Positions 51,984 to 60,561 of a DNA stretch of 64,000 nucleotides are shown here, piece after piece; positions within the stretch are counted from its first letter, which is position 1; each line of letters starts with the position of its first letter. The notes under the pieces are model-generated. The model searched no databases. It saw nothing but the letters and a program-made list of their open reading frames with translations, and was not told the DNA's origin. Position numbers and translations under genes: made by a program. The stretch is from DASXUX01 sp036504595 (GTDB lineage Bacteria; Planctomycetota; SZUA-567; H5-PLA8), in the NCBI GenBank assembly GCA_036504595.1, contig DASXUX010000095.1, positions 186,001-250,000 on the forward strand, read 5' to 3'.

Positions 51984-52287
51984 TCGGCGTCGTCTGCAGC
52001 TTGGTCTTCACTATCGACGGGTTCTTTTTTCGTTCCTGCTCGACGTAGGCTCGATCCGCATCCAGGCGTTTGTCGATCTCTTCGCGGTGTTCGAGATAGT
52101 AGGCAATTGCGGCGTAGAGTTTGGCCAGCGCAATGTTGTAATGCGCCGAAATCTGCTCAAGGGACATCCCCATCCTGAAGTGCCAGACAGAAACGTCCGC
52201 GACCGAAATGCGGTGTCCGGCCAAGCGCGGCTTGCCCCCAAGCGTGCCAGGCGTGATGTCGATAAGTTGGTCTAAGCCGGCGACCAT
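51976..52287 (-). CDS. DUF433-family antitoxin-like protein
   Basis: A 103-residue protein starting at ATG 52287. The DUF433 pattern is clear: DITPGTLGGKPRLAGHRISV followed by VWHFRMGMSLEQISAHYNI and the helix LAKLYAAIAYYLEHREEID. The domain is a small helix-turn-helix-like fold used as antitoxin or regulator. The frame continues open to 52539, but that part lies over another gene and has no domain character. Overlap with the downstream DUF5615 gene means translational coupling, as usual for toxin-antitoxin pairs. Confidence 0.9.
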   Translation of the reverse strand: MVAGLDQLIDITPGTLGGKPRLAGHRISVADVSVWHFRMGMSLEQISAHYNIALAKLYAAIAYYLEHREEIDKRLDADRAYVEQERKKNPSIVKTKLQTTPNG

Positions 52288-52310
52288 AGTCTCAATCCCC
52301 AATGCGGATT

Positions 52311-52499
52311 CTACCACGTCACCGGCTTGCTGCCAGAAGCGTCCAAAACCAAGCGAATCGCGTCTCGCAAATTTCTCTTCACGTCCTTGATCGTGCGGCC
52401 CTGGGTGATCGCGGCTGGAATCTCCACGCACACCGCCGTCCACCAGCGCTCCTCTTTCGAATGCGTCAGAATAGCCGTGTAGACGTTGCGCCTGCGCAT
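52311..52499 (-). CDS. HicB-like small protein
   Basis: A 62-residue protein: VYTAILTHSKEERWWTAVCV followed by EIPAAITQGRTIKDVKRNLR and AIRLVLDA matches the N-terminal domain of HicB antitoxins (the partly degraded RNase-H-like fold). It lacks the C-terminal DNA-binding domain, as many short HicB do. No HicA (dsRNA-binding, about 60 residues) gene is adjacent on either side. It precedes the DUF433 gene by 23 bases on the same strand, so the three small genes probably form one transcript. A solitary HicB may regulate another protein. Confidence 0.75.
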   Translation of the reverse strand: MRRRNVYTAILTHSKEERWWTAVCVEIPAAITQGRTIKDVKRNLRDAIRLVLDASGSKPVTW

Positions 52500-52542
52500 A
52501 GATTCTCCTCTCCTGGTACGCTACGATGCTTTTGAGCATCGG

Positions 52543-53832
52543 TCAAGACCCCACCTCAAAAACCGTCTTGAACGCCCCATTCCTCCCCGCATCGAACGCC
52601 GTCGCGAGCGCCGCTCGATATTCCTTCAGCGGAAACTTCCGGTTCACCAGACCTTTCAGCGCCCCGCCGCTCTTCTGCAGCATCTCCAGGGCCAGAGCCA
52701 TCGTCTTCACCTTGCGCCCGTCCAGCGTCTCCCAGCCGTATGCGTACGAGCCCTGCACTTGCAGAGCCTTATACCAAAGGCTCGTCCAATCTATCCCAAC
52801 CCCGATGCCTGGCATTCCCGTCAGCACCAAAAGCCCCCGTGGCCGTGTTAATCGCATCGCATCATCAATTGATGCACTCGAACCCACACAATCAATGACG
52901 CAATCAACTCCGCCAAGCACCACCGGCTTTCCGATTTCCGGTTGATGGATTCCCTCTGGTCTGGGGAAGCAGCATGGAAAATCCGAATTCTGCCGATGTG
53001 GATCTTTCTCCAGAGCAAGCAGGACCTGTGCGTAGAAATTCGAGGATGGCAAAATGCGATCCGCGCCCGAGACCTTTGACGCCCATTCCTCCTGCGCCTC
53101 AAACCGAGCCGTTGCAAGCACGCGGGCCTTCCCTCCGAGTGCGCGGTAAGCGTAGATCGTCAACAATCCAATCGTACCGCAGCCGAGAAAGAGCACCGTT
53201 TTTTCTTTTTCGCGTGGAACTTTCGCCGCAGCATGTATCGCGCACGCAAACGGCTCGGCCAACACCGCCTCTTCGTCGCTCAATTCCTTCGGCACCGCAT
53301 GCAACTGGCTGTGATGAACGACAACACTCGCCGTGCTCCACCCGCCGCCCGTGCTATTGCAGTACCCCGTCTGAATGCCGCCCTTGATGCTGCCCTTCAG
53401 AATATTCTCGCAGTGAGCGTACTCGCCTTCCGCGCACGGTCGGCACGGCGGCTTGATCCCACGAACTTCGCACGACAGAGCTGGTTCGAGCACCACGCGC
53501 GCGCCCGTCTTCCACTCCGCCGGCACCGCGCTCCCCGCCTCAACAATCTCGCCGACCAGTTCATGCCCCAGCACAAACGGCGTCGAAACAAAAGGCGAAA
53601 AGTAAGGACTTCCCTTGCACGCAATCGCCGATAAATCCGAGCCGCAAATGCCACTCAGTTTCGGCTTGATCCGCACCCATTCCGGCGTCGGCAAACTCGG
53701 CGGCGGCAGATCCGCCAGCCGAATGCACGACAATGCCCCCGTCGCCACCGACGGCCACCGTCCCGAACACCCGCGCACCAACAGCCAGCGCGGCACCGAC
53801 CGAAAGAATTCAATCGCTTGAGGCATACTCAT
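52543..53832 (-). CDS. Zinc-dependent medium-chain alcohol dehydrogenase-like protein
   Basis: A 429-residue MDR-family dehydrogenase. The N-terminal domain has GICGSDLSAI with the catalytic-zinc Cys, and GHELVGEIVEAGS with the conserved His-Glu. The structural-zinc loop has PCRPCAEGEYAHCENI. The Rossmann domain starts TVLFLGCGTIGLLTIYAYRAL. A loop of about 35 residues near 275-310 (PCCFPRPEGIHQPEI) is extra and may cap the active site. Substrate is unknown, and a link to the fatty-aldehyde gene next door (fatty alcohol oxidation) is possible but unproven. The ATG at 53832 has a second in-frame ATG six bases later. Confidence 0.9.
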   Translation of the reverse strand: MSMPQAIEFFRSVPRWLLVRGCSGRWPSVATGALSCIRLADLPPPSLPTPEWVRIKPKLSGICGSDLSAIACKGSPYFSPFVSTPFVLGHELVGEIVEAGSAVPAEWKTGARVVLEPALSCEVRGIKPPCRPCAEGEYAHCENILKGSIKGGIQTGYCNSTGGGWSTASVVVHHSQLHAVPKELSDEEAVLAEPFACAIHAAAKVPREKEKTVLFLGCGTIGLLTIYAYRALGGKARVLATARFEAQEEWASKVSGADRILPSSNFYAQVLLALEKDPHRQNSDFPCCFPRPEGIHQPEIGKPVVLGGVDCVIDCVGSSASIDDAMRLTRPRGLLVLTGMPGIGVGIDWTSLWYKALQVQGSYAYGWETLDGRKVKTMALALEMLQKSGGALKGLVNRKFPLKEYRAALATAFDAGRNGAFKTVFEVGS

Positions 53833-53892
53833 TAAATACTGTACGCCGCCTTGAACATCAACCGCAACGCCCCTCTATCTCCACCTTCCGTC

Positions 53893-53927
53893 CTCTGCGT
53901 TTCTCCGCGCCTCCGCGTCTCTGCGTT
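53893..53927. repeat. CTCTGTGTT element, 9-9-8-9 units, G/C-rich copy
   Basis: Units CTCTGCGTT, TCTCCGCGC, CTCCGCGT and CTCTGCGTT followed by TCAAC. Same unit order as the copies at 49936 and 58591. It lies in the 154-base divergent gap upstream of the ElbD-like gene. Confidence 0.7.
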
Positions 53928-53986
53928 TCAACTCAGCCCCCGTTGAACTGGCAAATCCCGCTCCGCTGCCTAATATTGACTCCCCC

Positions 53987-56900
53987 ATGAACAACGCTGG
54001 ACCTCTCTCGATCAAAAAATGTTTCGCCGGTAAGGGCGTGCTCCTGACCGGAGCCACCGGCTTTCTGGCCAAAGCCGTCGCGGAAAAGCTGCTCCGTGAT
54101 CTGCCCGACATCGGCCAGATATATCTGCTCATCCGCTCCCGTGTGAAGCCCGACGGCTCACGCATCGAAGCCAGTGAGCGCCTCCACGGCGAAATCCTCC
54201 GCAACAGCGCCTTCGGGCGCCTGCGCGAACAGCTCGGTGAAGACTTTGAGAGCTTCTGCGCATCGAAAATTACCTGCGTCCCTGGCGACCTGACCGCCCC
54301 GCACCTGGGCCTCGACGATAAAGCCTTCGCCGATCTTTCCAAGAAAGTCCACGTCGTCGTCAACAGCGCCGCCACCGTCGTCTTCGATGAACGCCTCGAC
54401 CTGGCCCTCGACCTGAACACGATGGGCCCCCAGCGCCTGCTTGAATTCGCTCGCGCCGCTGGAGCCGTTTACGTCCACATCTCCACGGCCTACGTCAGCG
54501 GCATGCGCACCGGCCTCGTGCCCGAAAAGCTCCTCGACCCGATGAAGGCCATCGATGCGCAGCTTCCGCCCGGCGTTCCGCGCCCGCAAAAGTTCGACGT
54601 CAACGAAGAACTCGCCTCGCTCAACCAGATGGTCCGCAACATCACCGCCGATTGCGAAAAGCTCCTGCGCCAGAAAGGCATCGTGCCCGAAAGCGAAGAA
54701 GGCACCGCACAACTCCGCACCGCGCTCGTCAGCGCCGGCATGCGCCGCTCGCAAAGCTTGGGCTGGAACGACACCTACACCTACACAAAATTCCTCGGCG
54801 AACAGCTCATCAAGATGAACCACGGCCCCGTGCCGACCGTGATCGTTCGCCCTTCGATTATCGAATCCAGCCTGGCCGAACCCGAACCCGGGTGGCTCGA
54901 TGGCCTGCGCATGGCCGACCCGATCATCATTGGCTTTGGCAAAGGCCGCCTGCAAGACTTCCCGGCCAACCAGAACATTACGCTCGACATCATCCCCGCC
55001 GATCTGGTCGTGAACACTGTCCTCGCCGCCACTGCGTACATCGTTCGCCTCGGCCAAGAAGCAGTAGGGCGGGCGTCCCTGCCCGCCGACATACCCGTGG
55101 CGGGCACGGAGGCCCGCCCTACCGAAGCTCCATTCGACCTCTTCGTGATCGGCAGCTCGTCCGAAAACCCGCTCCTCTTCCGAGCGCTCTACGAACACGT
55201 TCGCGCCTACTTCCAAAAGCACCCGATGACCGACCGCTCCGGCAAGACCGTGGCCGTCGCGACATGGCGCTTCCCCAGCGTCGAACGTTACCGCAGCCAG
55301 ATGCGCAACCGCTACCTGCGCCCGATCAAAGCCGCCAATTTCCTGCTCGCCGCGCCGCTGCCCATCCCCGGCGGCCGCCGCATGCGCATGCGCCTGCGCA
55401 CGCTCAACACGACACTCGAACAGTTGCTCTACTATGTGGACATATACGGCCCGTATGTGAATCTGCAGTGCCGCTTCGAAACCAATCACACGCGCGAGCT
55501 CCAGGAACTGGTCGCCCCTGAAGAACGCCCCGCGTTCAGCTTCGATCCGCGCCGAATTCACTGGCGCAATTACATCCAGGACATCCACATCCCCGGCCTC
55601 AAGCGCAATATCCTGCGCATGGACGTCGTGCCGCGCACTGGCGCCGGCGAAGGCCATCTCCTCGACGAAGAAGGCGCCGCCGCCCAGAAACGTCGCGGCG
55701 CGCCCGTCGGCGTGCGCGGCGTTCCGCAGACCATCGTCGATCTCTGTGCGCGTGGAGCTGAACGCTTCGGCAACAAGCCCTTCCTCGAAATGCGCCGCAC
55801 CGAAGGCCCCAGCGTGAGCCTTTCGTACGCCGATTTCTTTGAGAAAAGCGGCGCGCTCGCCCGCCGACTCATCGCGCGGCTTGGTTTGCATCCCGGCGAT
55901 CGCGTCGCGATCATCGGCGAGAACTGCCCCGAATGGTCCCTGGCCTACATGTCCGTCTCGCGAGCTTGCTGCGCCGCTGTGCCGCTCGACCGCGTCATGC
56001 CGCCGGCCGAAGCCGCTCGCCTGATCAAGCTCGTCGAAGCCAAAGCTCTGATCATCTCGCCGGCTCTTCACAAAACCTTTCGTGAAGAACTCGCCGACCG
56101 CAACGCTCTGCCGCCCTGTCTGAACATGCTCGACCTGCAGCCTCTTAGCGGCGAAGCATGGCCCTATCCAGAAGCATCCATCGGCGATCGCCCGCTGAAA
56201 GACCCCTCGGCCGAAACGTTGGCCTCCATTCTTTTCACCAGCGGCACGACATGGGATCCCAAAGGCGTGATGCTCAGTCACGCCAACCTCGTCGCCGATG
56301 CGCTCTCGGTCGCCGAAGTGCTCGAACCGATGGAAAGCGACCGTTTCCTTTCGCTTCTGCCGCTTCAGCACGCTTTTGAATTCACCTGCGATTTCCTCAT
56401 TCCGATGTACGGCGGTTCGACCATCTACCACGTCGAAAACCCGCGCAAAGATGCCCTGCCGACCATGAAGTCCGCGCAAATCACCGTCGTGCTCGGCGTG
56501 CCACGCCTCTTTAAAATGTTCATGGACGGTATCAGGGCGCAGCTTGCCGAACGCGGCCTGACCACGCGCCTGTCTGTCAGCGTCGGCCACACCGTCGCTG
56601 GAGCGCTCGAACTGGCCGGCAGCACGCAGGCCCGTAAGAAGATATTCAAGGCTGTTCACGAAGGCTTCGGCGGAAAGCTGCGCCTGTTCGTCTCTGGTGG
56701 AGCCGCGCTCGACCCCGAAATCTACCACTTCTTCGAAGGCTTCGGCATCCCCATCGCCGAAGGTTACGGCCTGACCGAAACCTCCCCCGTTCTGACCGTG
56801 AATCCGCTCGGCGCCTCGAAGGCCGGCAGCGTCGGCCCCGCCGTGCCCGGAACTGAAATCCGCATCGCCGCGCCCGACGAACACGGCGTCGGCGAAGTCC

Positions 56901-58372
56901 TCGCGCGCGGCCCGACGATCATGCACGGCTACTGGCGCAATCCTGCCGCCACCGAAAAGACCTTCGAAAGCGGCTGGTTTAAGACAGGCGACCTCGGCCG
57001 TGTCGATCCAGACGGCTACCTGCAGATCACCGGCCGCCTGAAAGACGTGATCGTCACCTCCGCAGGAAAAAACGTCTATCCCGACGAAGTCGAAGCTGCG
57101 TTGCGCGAAATTCCCGGCGTCAAAGAACTCTGCGTCGTCGGCCTGCCCGCGCGCTCCGGCATGGGCGAAGAAGTCGCCGCAATCGTCGTCCCCAAACCCG
57201 ACGGCAACCGGGATGCCATCCAGACAGCCATCGACAAAGTCTGCCGCTCACTGTCCTCCCACCAGCGTGTCGCACGTCTCGAGTTCCAAAGTGACGATCT
57301 ACCCAGAACTTCGACGCTGAAAGTGCAGCGCGGCAAAGTCCGCCAGCGCTACATCAGCGGCGGCGGGCCAGAACGGCACAAGACCTCATCGCAAACGCCG
57401 GCCAAGTCCGCGAACAGCGGAGTTCCCGCCGAAATCGCACAGGCCATCGCGGATGTTTCCGAAGCGCGCGTGCAACCCGGCGACATCACGCTCGATGCGA
57501 AGCTGGAGATGGACCTGGGCTTCGATTCGATCGGCCGCAGCCAACTCCTGACCACGCTCGAAATGCTGCTCGAAATTTCCATTCCAAAAGGCGTCGAAGG
57601 AAAGCTCTTCACCGTACGCGACCTTCTGCATGTCGTGGACTCAGCCAGAAAGAACGGCAAGGCCGGCGCGCTAGTCAAAACTGGTGCCAGCAAACAAGAG
57701 TTGCTGCACTCCAGTCTTCAGTCATCGGTGTCCAAAAGCCTGCTGCAAGGCGCCTTCAGCACGACCGCCTCCGTTTTCATGAACACGTGGCTGCGCATCG
57801 ACTGCCACGGCCTGGAAAACATCCCGCGTAGCGGCCCATACATCCTGACGGCCAACCATTGCAGCCATCTGGATTCGGTCGCGATTCGCGAAGCGCTCGG
57901 CCGGCGAGCGGCGGACCTTTACGTGATGGGCGCGAAGGATTATTTTTTCGACACGCGCCTGAAGAGCTGGTTCTTCACGACGTTCTTGAACGCGCTGCCC
58001 TTCGACCGCGACGAGAACGTTTCCGAAAGCATCGCCGCATGCAAAATCGTTCTCGAACGCGGCCGCGCCATTTTGCTCTACCCCGAAGGCACGCGCTCCG
58101 TCAGCGGTGAACTTCAGGCCTTCAAACCGGGAATCGGCGTGCTGGGATTGGAACTCGACGTGCCGGTGATCCCGGTCTTCCTGAAAGGCACCTTCCAGTC
58201 CCTGCCGAAGGGAAATTCCCTCCCACGCCCCGCGCGAATCACCGTCCGCATCGGCCTGCCGGTCAACTTCGACGCGTTAAAGAAGGAGAAAGGCGCCGGC
58301 CCCCAAGGCGAACTCTACCGCCGCGCCGCCGCCCACCTCCGCTCACAGATCGAAGCTCTGGGAAATAGCTGA
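53987..58372 (+). CDS. Four-domain fatty acyl reductase / acyl ligase / ACP / acyltransferase, ElbD-like
   Basis: A 1461-residue fusion. Domain 1 (about 1-520) is a fatty acyl-CoA reductase of the Male-sterility family, with the NADP motif LLTGATGFLAKAV (20-32), the catalytic HISTAYVSG region and YTKFLGEQL with its Tyr-Lys. Domain 2 (about 570-1125) is an AMP-forming acyl ligase with ILFTSGTTWDPKGVMLS (about 747-763), GYGLTETSP and KTGDLGRVD. Domain 3 is an acyl carrier protein with Ser1181 in LGFDSIGRS. Domain 4 (about 1265-1455) is a PlsC acyltransferase with H1291-X4-D1296 (NHCSHLDS) and YPEGTRS (Glu1367). This order matches ElbD, the ether-lipid enzyme of Myxococcus as I recall it, so synthesis of alkyl ether or wax-type lipids is likely. 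A 59-base palindrome is inserted in frame in domain 1. Confidence 0.88.
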   Translation: MNNAGPLSIKKCFAGKGVLLTGATGFLAKAVAEKLLRDLPDIGQIYLLIRSRVKPDGSRIEASERLHGEILRNSAFGRLREQLGEDFESFCASKITCVPGDLTAPHLGLDDKAFADLSKKVHVVVNSAATVVFDERLDLALDLNTMGPQRLLEFARAAGAVYVHISTAYVSGMRTGLVPEKLLDPMKAIDAQLPPGVPRPQKFDVNEELASLNQMVRNITADCEKLLRQKGIVPESEEGTAQLRTALVSAGMRRSQSLGWNDTYTYTKFLGEQLIKMNHGPVPTVIVRPSIIESSLAEPEPGWLDGLRMADPIIIGFGKGRLQDFPANQNITLDIIPADLVVNTVLAATAYIVRLGQEAVGRASLPADIPVAGTEARPTEAPFDLFVIGSSSENPLLFRALYEHVRAYFQKHPMTDRSGKTVAVATWRFPSVERYRSQMRNRYLRPIKAANFLLAAPLPIPGGRRMRMRLRTLNTTLEQLLYYVDIYGPYVNLQCRFETNHTRELQELVAPEERPAFSFDPRRIHWRNYIQDIHIPGLKRNILRMDVVPRTGAGEGHLLDEEGAAAQKRRGAPVGVRGVPQTIVDLCARGAERFGNKPFLEMRRTEGPSVSLSYADFFEKSGALARRLIARLGLHPGDRVAIIGENCPEWSLAYMSVSRACCAAVPLDRVMPPAEAARLIKLVEAKALIISPALHKTFREELADRNALPPCLNMLDLQPLSGEAWPYPEASIGDRPLKDPSAETLASILFTSGTTWDPKGVMLSHANLVADALSVAEVLEPMESDRFLSLLPLQHAFEFTCDFLIPMYGGSTIYHVENPRKDALPTMKSAQITVVLGVPRLFKMFMDGIRAQLAERGLTTRLSVSVGHTVAGALELAGSTQARKKIFKAVHEGFGGKLRLFVSGGAALDPEIYHFFEGFGIPIAEGYGLTETSPVLTVNPLGASKAGSVGPAVPGTEIRIAAPDEHGVGEVLARGPTIMHGYWRNPAATEKTFESGWFKTGDLGRVDPDGYLQITGRLKDVIVTSAGKNVYPDEVEAALREIPGVKELCVVGLPARSGMGEEVAAIVVPKPDGNRDAIQTAIDKVCRSLSSHQRVARLEFQSDDLPRTSTLKVQRGKVRQRYISGGGPERHKTSSQTPAKSANSGVPAEIAQAIADVSEARVQPGDITLDAKLEMDLGFDSIGRSQLLTTLEMLLEISIPKGVEGKLFTVRDLLHVVDSARKNGKAGALVKTGASKQELLHSSLQSSVSKSLLQGAFSTTASVFMNTWLRIDCHGLENIPRSGPYILTANHCSHLDSVAIREALGRRAADLYVMGAKDYFFDTRLKSWFFTTFLNALPFDRDENVSESIAACKIVLERGRAILLYPEGTRSVSGELQAFKPGIGVLGLELDVPVIPVFLKGTFQSLPKGNSLPRPARITVRIGLPVNFDALKKEKGAGPQGELYRRAAAHLRSQIEALGNS
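55064..55122. repeat. Palindromic element inserted in frame in the ElbD-like gene
   Basis: Outer arms GTAGGGCGGGC (55064-55074) and GCCCGCCCTAC (55112-55122) are perfect complements; inner arms TCCCTGCCCGCC and GGCGGGCACGGA differ at one base. The 59 bases code for about 20 residues (GRASLPADIPVAGTEARPT) within the reductase domain, between a helix ending and a strand LFVIGSS. Related half-elements (GCGGGCG/CGCCCGC) lie at 34141-34162 and 45698-45716. Confidence 0.85.
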
Positions 58373-58386
58373 CTTCATGTCACGAT

Positions 58387-58425
58387 GTGCCACGTGCAGC
58401 CGTCGTTCGTCGTTGGCTGCCCGTG
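58387..58425. repeat. Hairpin element, CACGGGCAGCC family, second copy
   Basis: GTGCCACGTGCAGCC (58387-58401) faces GGCTGCCCGTG (58415-58425), one mismatch in the stem. In the opposite orientation it matches the arms and flank (GGCTGCCCGTGGCAC) of the hairpin at 15052-15091. It lies 15 bases after the ElbD-like gene. The rest of the 300-base gap to the next gene holds the element at 58532 and no gene that I can see. Confidence 0.65.
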
Positions 58426-58531
58426 CCGTTCTACTCGCAATCCGAAATTGGAAATCCGCAACCGTTCAGTCCGCTACTGCTTGTCTGCTTGTTGGACGCG
58501 CGATCCTTCGCGAGGGATACTTAAGACTGCA

Positions 58532-58628
58532 TTCAACACAGAGTCACAGAGAACACGGAAGAGCACAGAGAGAGAATAAAGCTAAAAACACTCTGTGGCC
58601 TCTGTGTTCTCTGCGTCTCTGTGTTGAA
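58532..58628. repeat. Inverted pair of CTCTGTGTT elements
   Basis: The left arm (58532-58570) is the reverse complement type, TTCAACACAGAG followed by CACAGAG-type units. The right arm (58591-58628) is CTCTGTGGC, CTCTGTGTT, CTCTGCGT, CTCTGTGTT, GAA. The 39-base arms pair with few mismatches around a 20-base loop. It sits between two convergent genes and can act as a bidirectional terminator. Confidence 0.8.
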
Positions 58629-58672
58629 GGCTGTTTCTTTTGCGCTGAACTGAACGGGTAGAATCCAAATCC

Positions 58673-60466
58673 TCAGTGTCTCGCGCCTTCGTGGTTCGCC
58701 GGATTTCGTAAGGCCTCGCGCGTACGCGCGCGCACTTCCATCGCCAGCGCTGCGGCTTTCGGATCCGTCGCCATCAGCAACCCAGCCTTCTGCCGCAGGT
58801 TCTTGACGACCCACCGGCACTCGCCGGCCAGTTCGTCCTGGCTTCCGCCAATCTCGACCAGATCCCCGGTGTACTTCTTGCACTTTTCGTACGCTTGCGG
58901 GCCTTCGTCTTCGAGCACGTTCTTGCGGAACTCGTCATTCATCGCCGCAACAAATTCCGGCGTTTTGATCGCGTCCTTGCGCTTGGCATAGTGCTGATCC
59001 ATCTGATCGATCAGCTTCAGCATCTCGATCGTCGTCTCCTTCAGTTCCGGCTTCGCCTTCTGCTGCTCGTCCAGATAAGCCCGCATCTTGCGGCCGAACT
59101 CCATGTACAATTCAATTCGCCCGCGGATGTGCTTCACGAACGTGAGCCCATCGTTGAGAACGCCCTCGATCTTTGTGCGCTGCTGCTTCTGCTCCTTCTT
59201 CTCGTAAATCGGCCGCAGCGTATCGCGGCAGGAACACGTCGCGCGCCCCTGGTATTTCCCTTGCTGTCCTTCGAGGTCCAATACGTACTCGCAGGCCCCC
59301 TTGCCGAGCGTCCTCAGCATCACATCCGCTGCGCTGCACGTATCCAACGGCGACTGCGCAACACGCCCGAGCGGGTAGATCACCACGGGACCGTTGAACA
59401 CGAGCACCTCCGGCCGCTTGACCGGCTGCAAGAATGTCTTTCCGCCTGCGTCGCTCCAGCAAGGATACGGAACTGTCCCGAGCACCGTTGTCCAGCGCTT
59501 ACGGTCAGCCGGGAGAGTGTCTTCGCGCACAGTGCCCGGCTTGATGAATTTCCCGTCCTTGCCCGGCAGCAGCATCTCCCAACTGTCCGTCAGATCGCCG
59601 CCCTTGGTAAAATCAACGCGCCACTGAGCTGCCATCGGCATCTGCCATTCCATCGGAATGACTTTTCCCGCATCCGACGCTTTCACGTCAGTAGCGTGCC
59701 ACAGGCCGGGCCGCTCCAACTGAGCCACCCAGATCTTCCGCCCCGCCGGCGCCTTGCCGTCCTTTGGCGCCTCCTTCGCCGGTTCGCCGAACGCGATCTC
59801 GCTCCCTGTGAAGACCCGCTTGTCGCCGTCGCCGCTCAGCGAAACCTTCACGTCCTGCTGATTGTTCTCGAAAACGCACATCGCAATCGTCTGCCCGCCA
59901 CCACCCAAGTGCAGCACAAAATTCTCGCTCGGAATCTCGATCTGCGGCAGCGGAATCTTCTTCGCGCCGATCACCATGTCGTCCGCAAAGAAATCCGGCA
60001 GCACGACAAAATGGCTTTCGCACTGCACGCGCAACCCCCACGCGCCCGCCCCAGGCTCCACTTCGACAATGGGTTCGCCACGCTTCAGCTTGAACTTTAC
60101 GGCGACCTCACCCTTCTCCGTTTTGTAAACAGCCTCGCAGCACGCCGCCTGCTTCGTGTTTTCGATAAGTCCCGCGCGAACCAGTTCCGTCGCCGACACA
60201 CCGCTCGCCGACAGCGGAATCAGCGACGTCCGCGCGCCCTCGCCATCCGCCTTCACGCCAAGCACCGCGCCCGTTCCGCGCTTGGCCAGGCTCAAAGATA
60301 CTTCCCCGTTCGATATCCGAACGTCGCTCTTGAACTCGGCAATAGTCTGATCGACTGGAATCGTCGTAGCGCCATCCTGAACGACCAACCCCCGCCCCTC
60401 TGCCCCGAAGATGGTTGGCCCCAGCGCAAGGGCAACAAAAACTATCAGTAGTGGTGTCACGCGCAT
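58673..60466 (-). CDS. Large secreted protein of unknown function
   Basis: A 597-residue exported protein. The start at 60466 is chosen for its signal peptide (LLIVFVALALGPTIFGAEG) and the GAGGGACGAGAA site just before. The longer open frame to 60691 is not used. The first 380 residues look like a beta-rich carbohydrate-binding or lectin-like fold. A second part (about 380-597) is alpha-helical and Lys/Glu/Gln-rich, with a coiled-coil look (ETTIEMLKLIDQMDQHYAKR). Two Cys pairs (CSCRD and CSAAD region) may form disulphides. I recognise no family. It is downstream of the MBOAT/SGNH genes and may be their substrate or an anchored cell-surface protein, which is inference. Confidence 0.75.
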   Translation of the reverse strand: MRVTPLLIVFVALALGPTIFGAEGRGLVVQDGATTIPVDQTIAEFKSDVRISNGEVSLSLAKRGTGAVLGVKADGEGARTSLIPLSASGVSATELVRAGLIENTKQAACCEAVYKTEKGEVAVKFKLKRGEPIVEVEPGAGAWGLRVQCESHFVVLPDFFADDMVIGAKKIPLPQIEIPSENFVLHLGGGGQTIAMCVFENNQQDVKVSLSGDGDKRVFTGSEIAFGEPAKEAPKDGKAPAGRKIWVAQLERPGLWHATDVKASDAGKVIPMEWQMPMAAQWRVDFTKGGDLTDSWEMLLPGKDGKFIKPGTVREDTLPADRKRWTTVLGTVPYPCWSDAGGKTFLQPVKRPEVLVFNGPVVIYPLGRVAQSPLDTCSAADVMLRTLGKGACEYVLDLEGQQGKYQGRATCSCRDTLRPIYEKKEQKQQRTKIEGVLNDGLTFVKHIRGRIELYMEFGRKMRAYLDEQQKAKPELKETTIEMLKLIDQMDQHYAKRKDAIKTPEFVAAMNDEFRKNVLEDEGPQAYEKCKKYTGDLVEIGGSQDELAGECRWVVKNLRQKAGLLMATDPKAAALAMEVRARTREALRNPANHEGARH

Positions 60467-60561
60467 TTCTCGTCCCTCAAAGAACCCGTCCCGTTTCCGC
60501 CACCTGCCCACTTGCTGTTTCTCCGTGCCGTCGCTCCTGCATCCCGCCTCCTGGCGACTGC

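Noticed and set aside
54158..56926. A 922-codon open frame antisense to the ElbD-like gene
   Set aside because: Same explanation. The plus-strand gene has clear active-site motifs along the same stretch.
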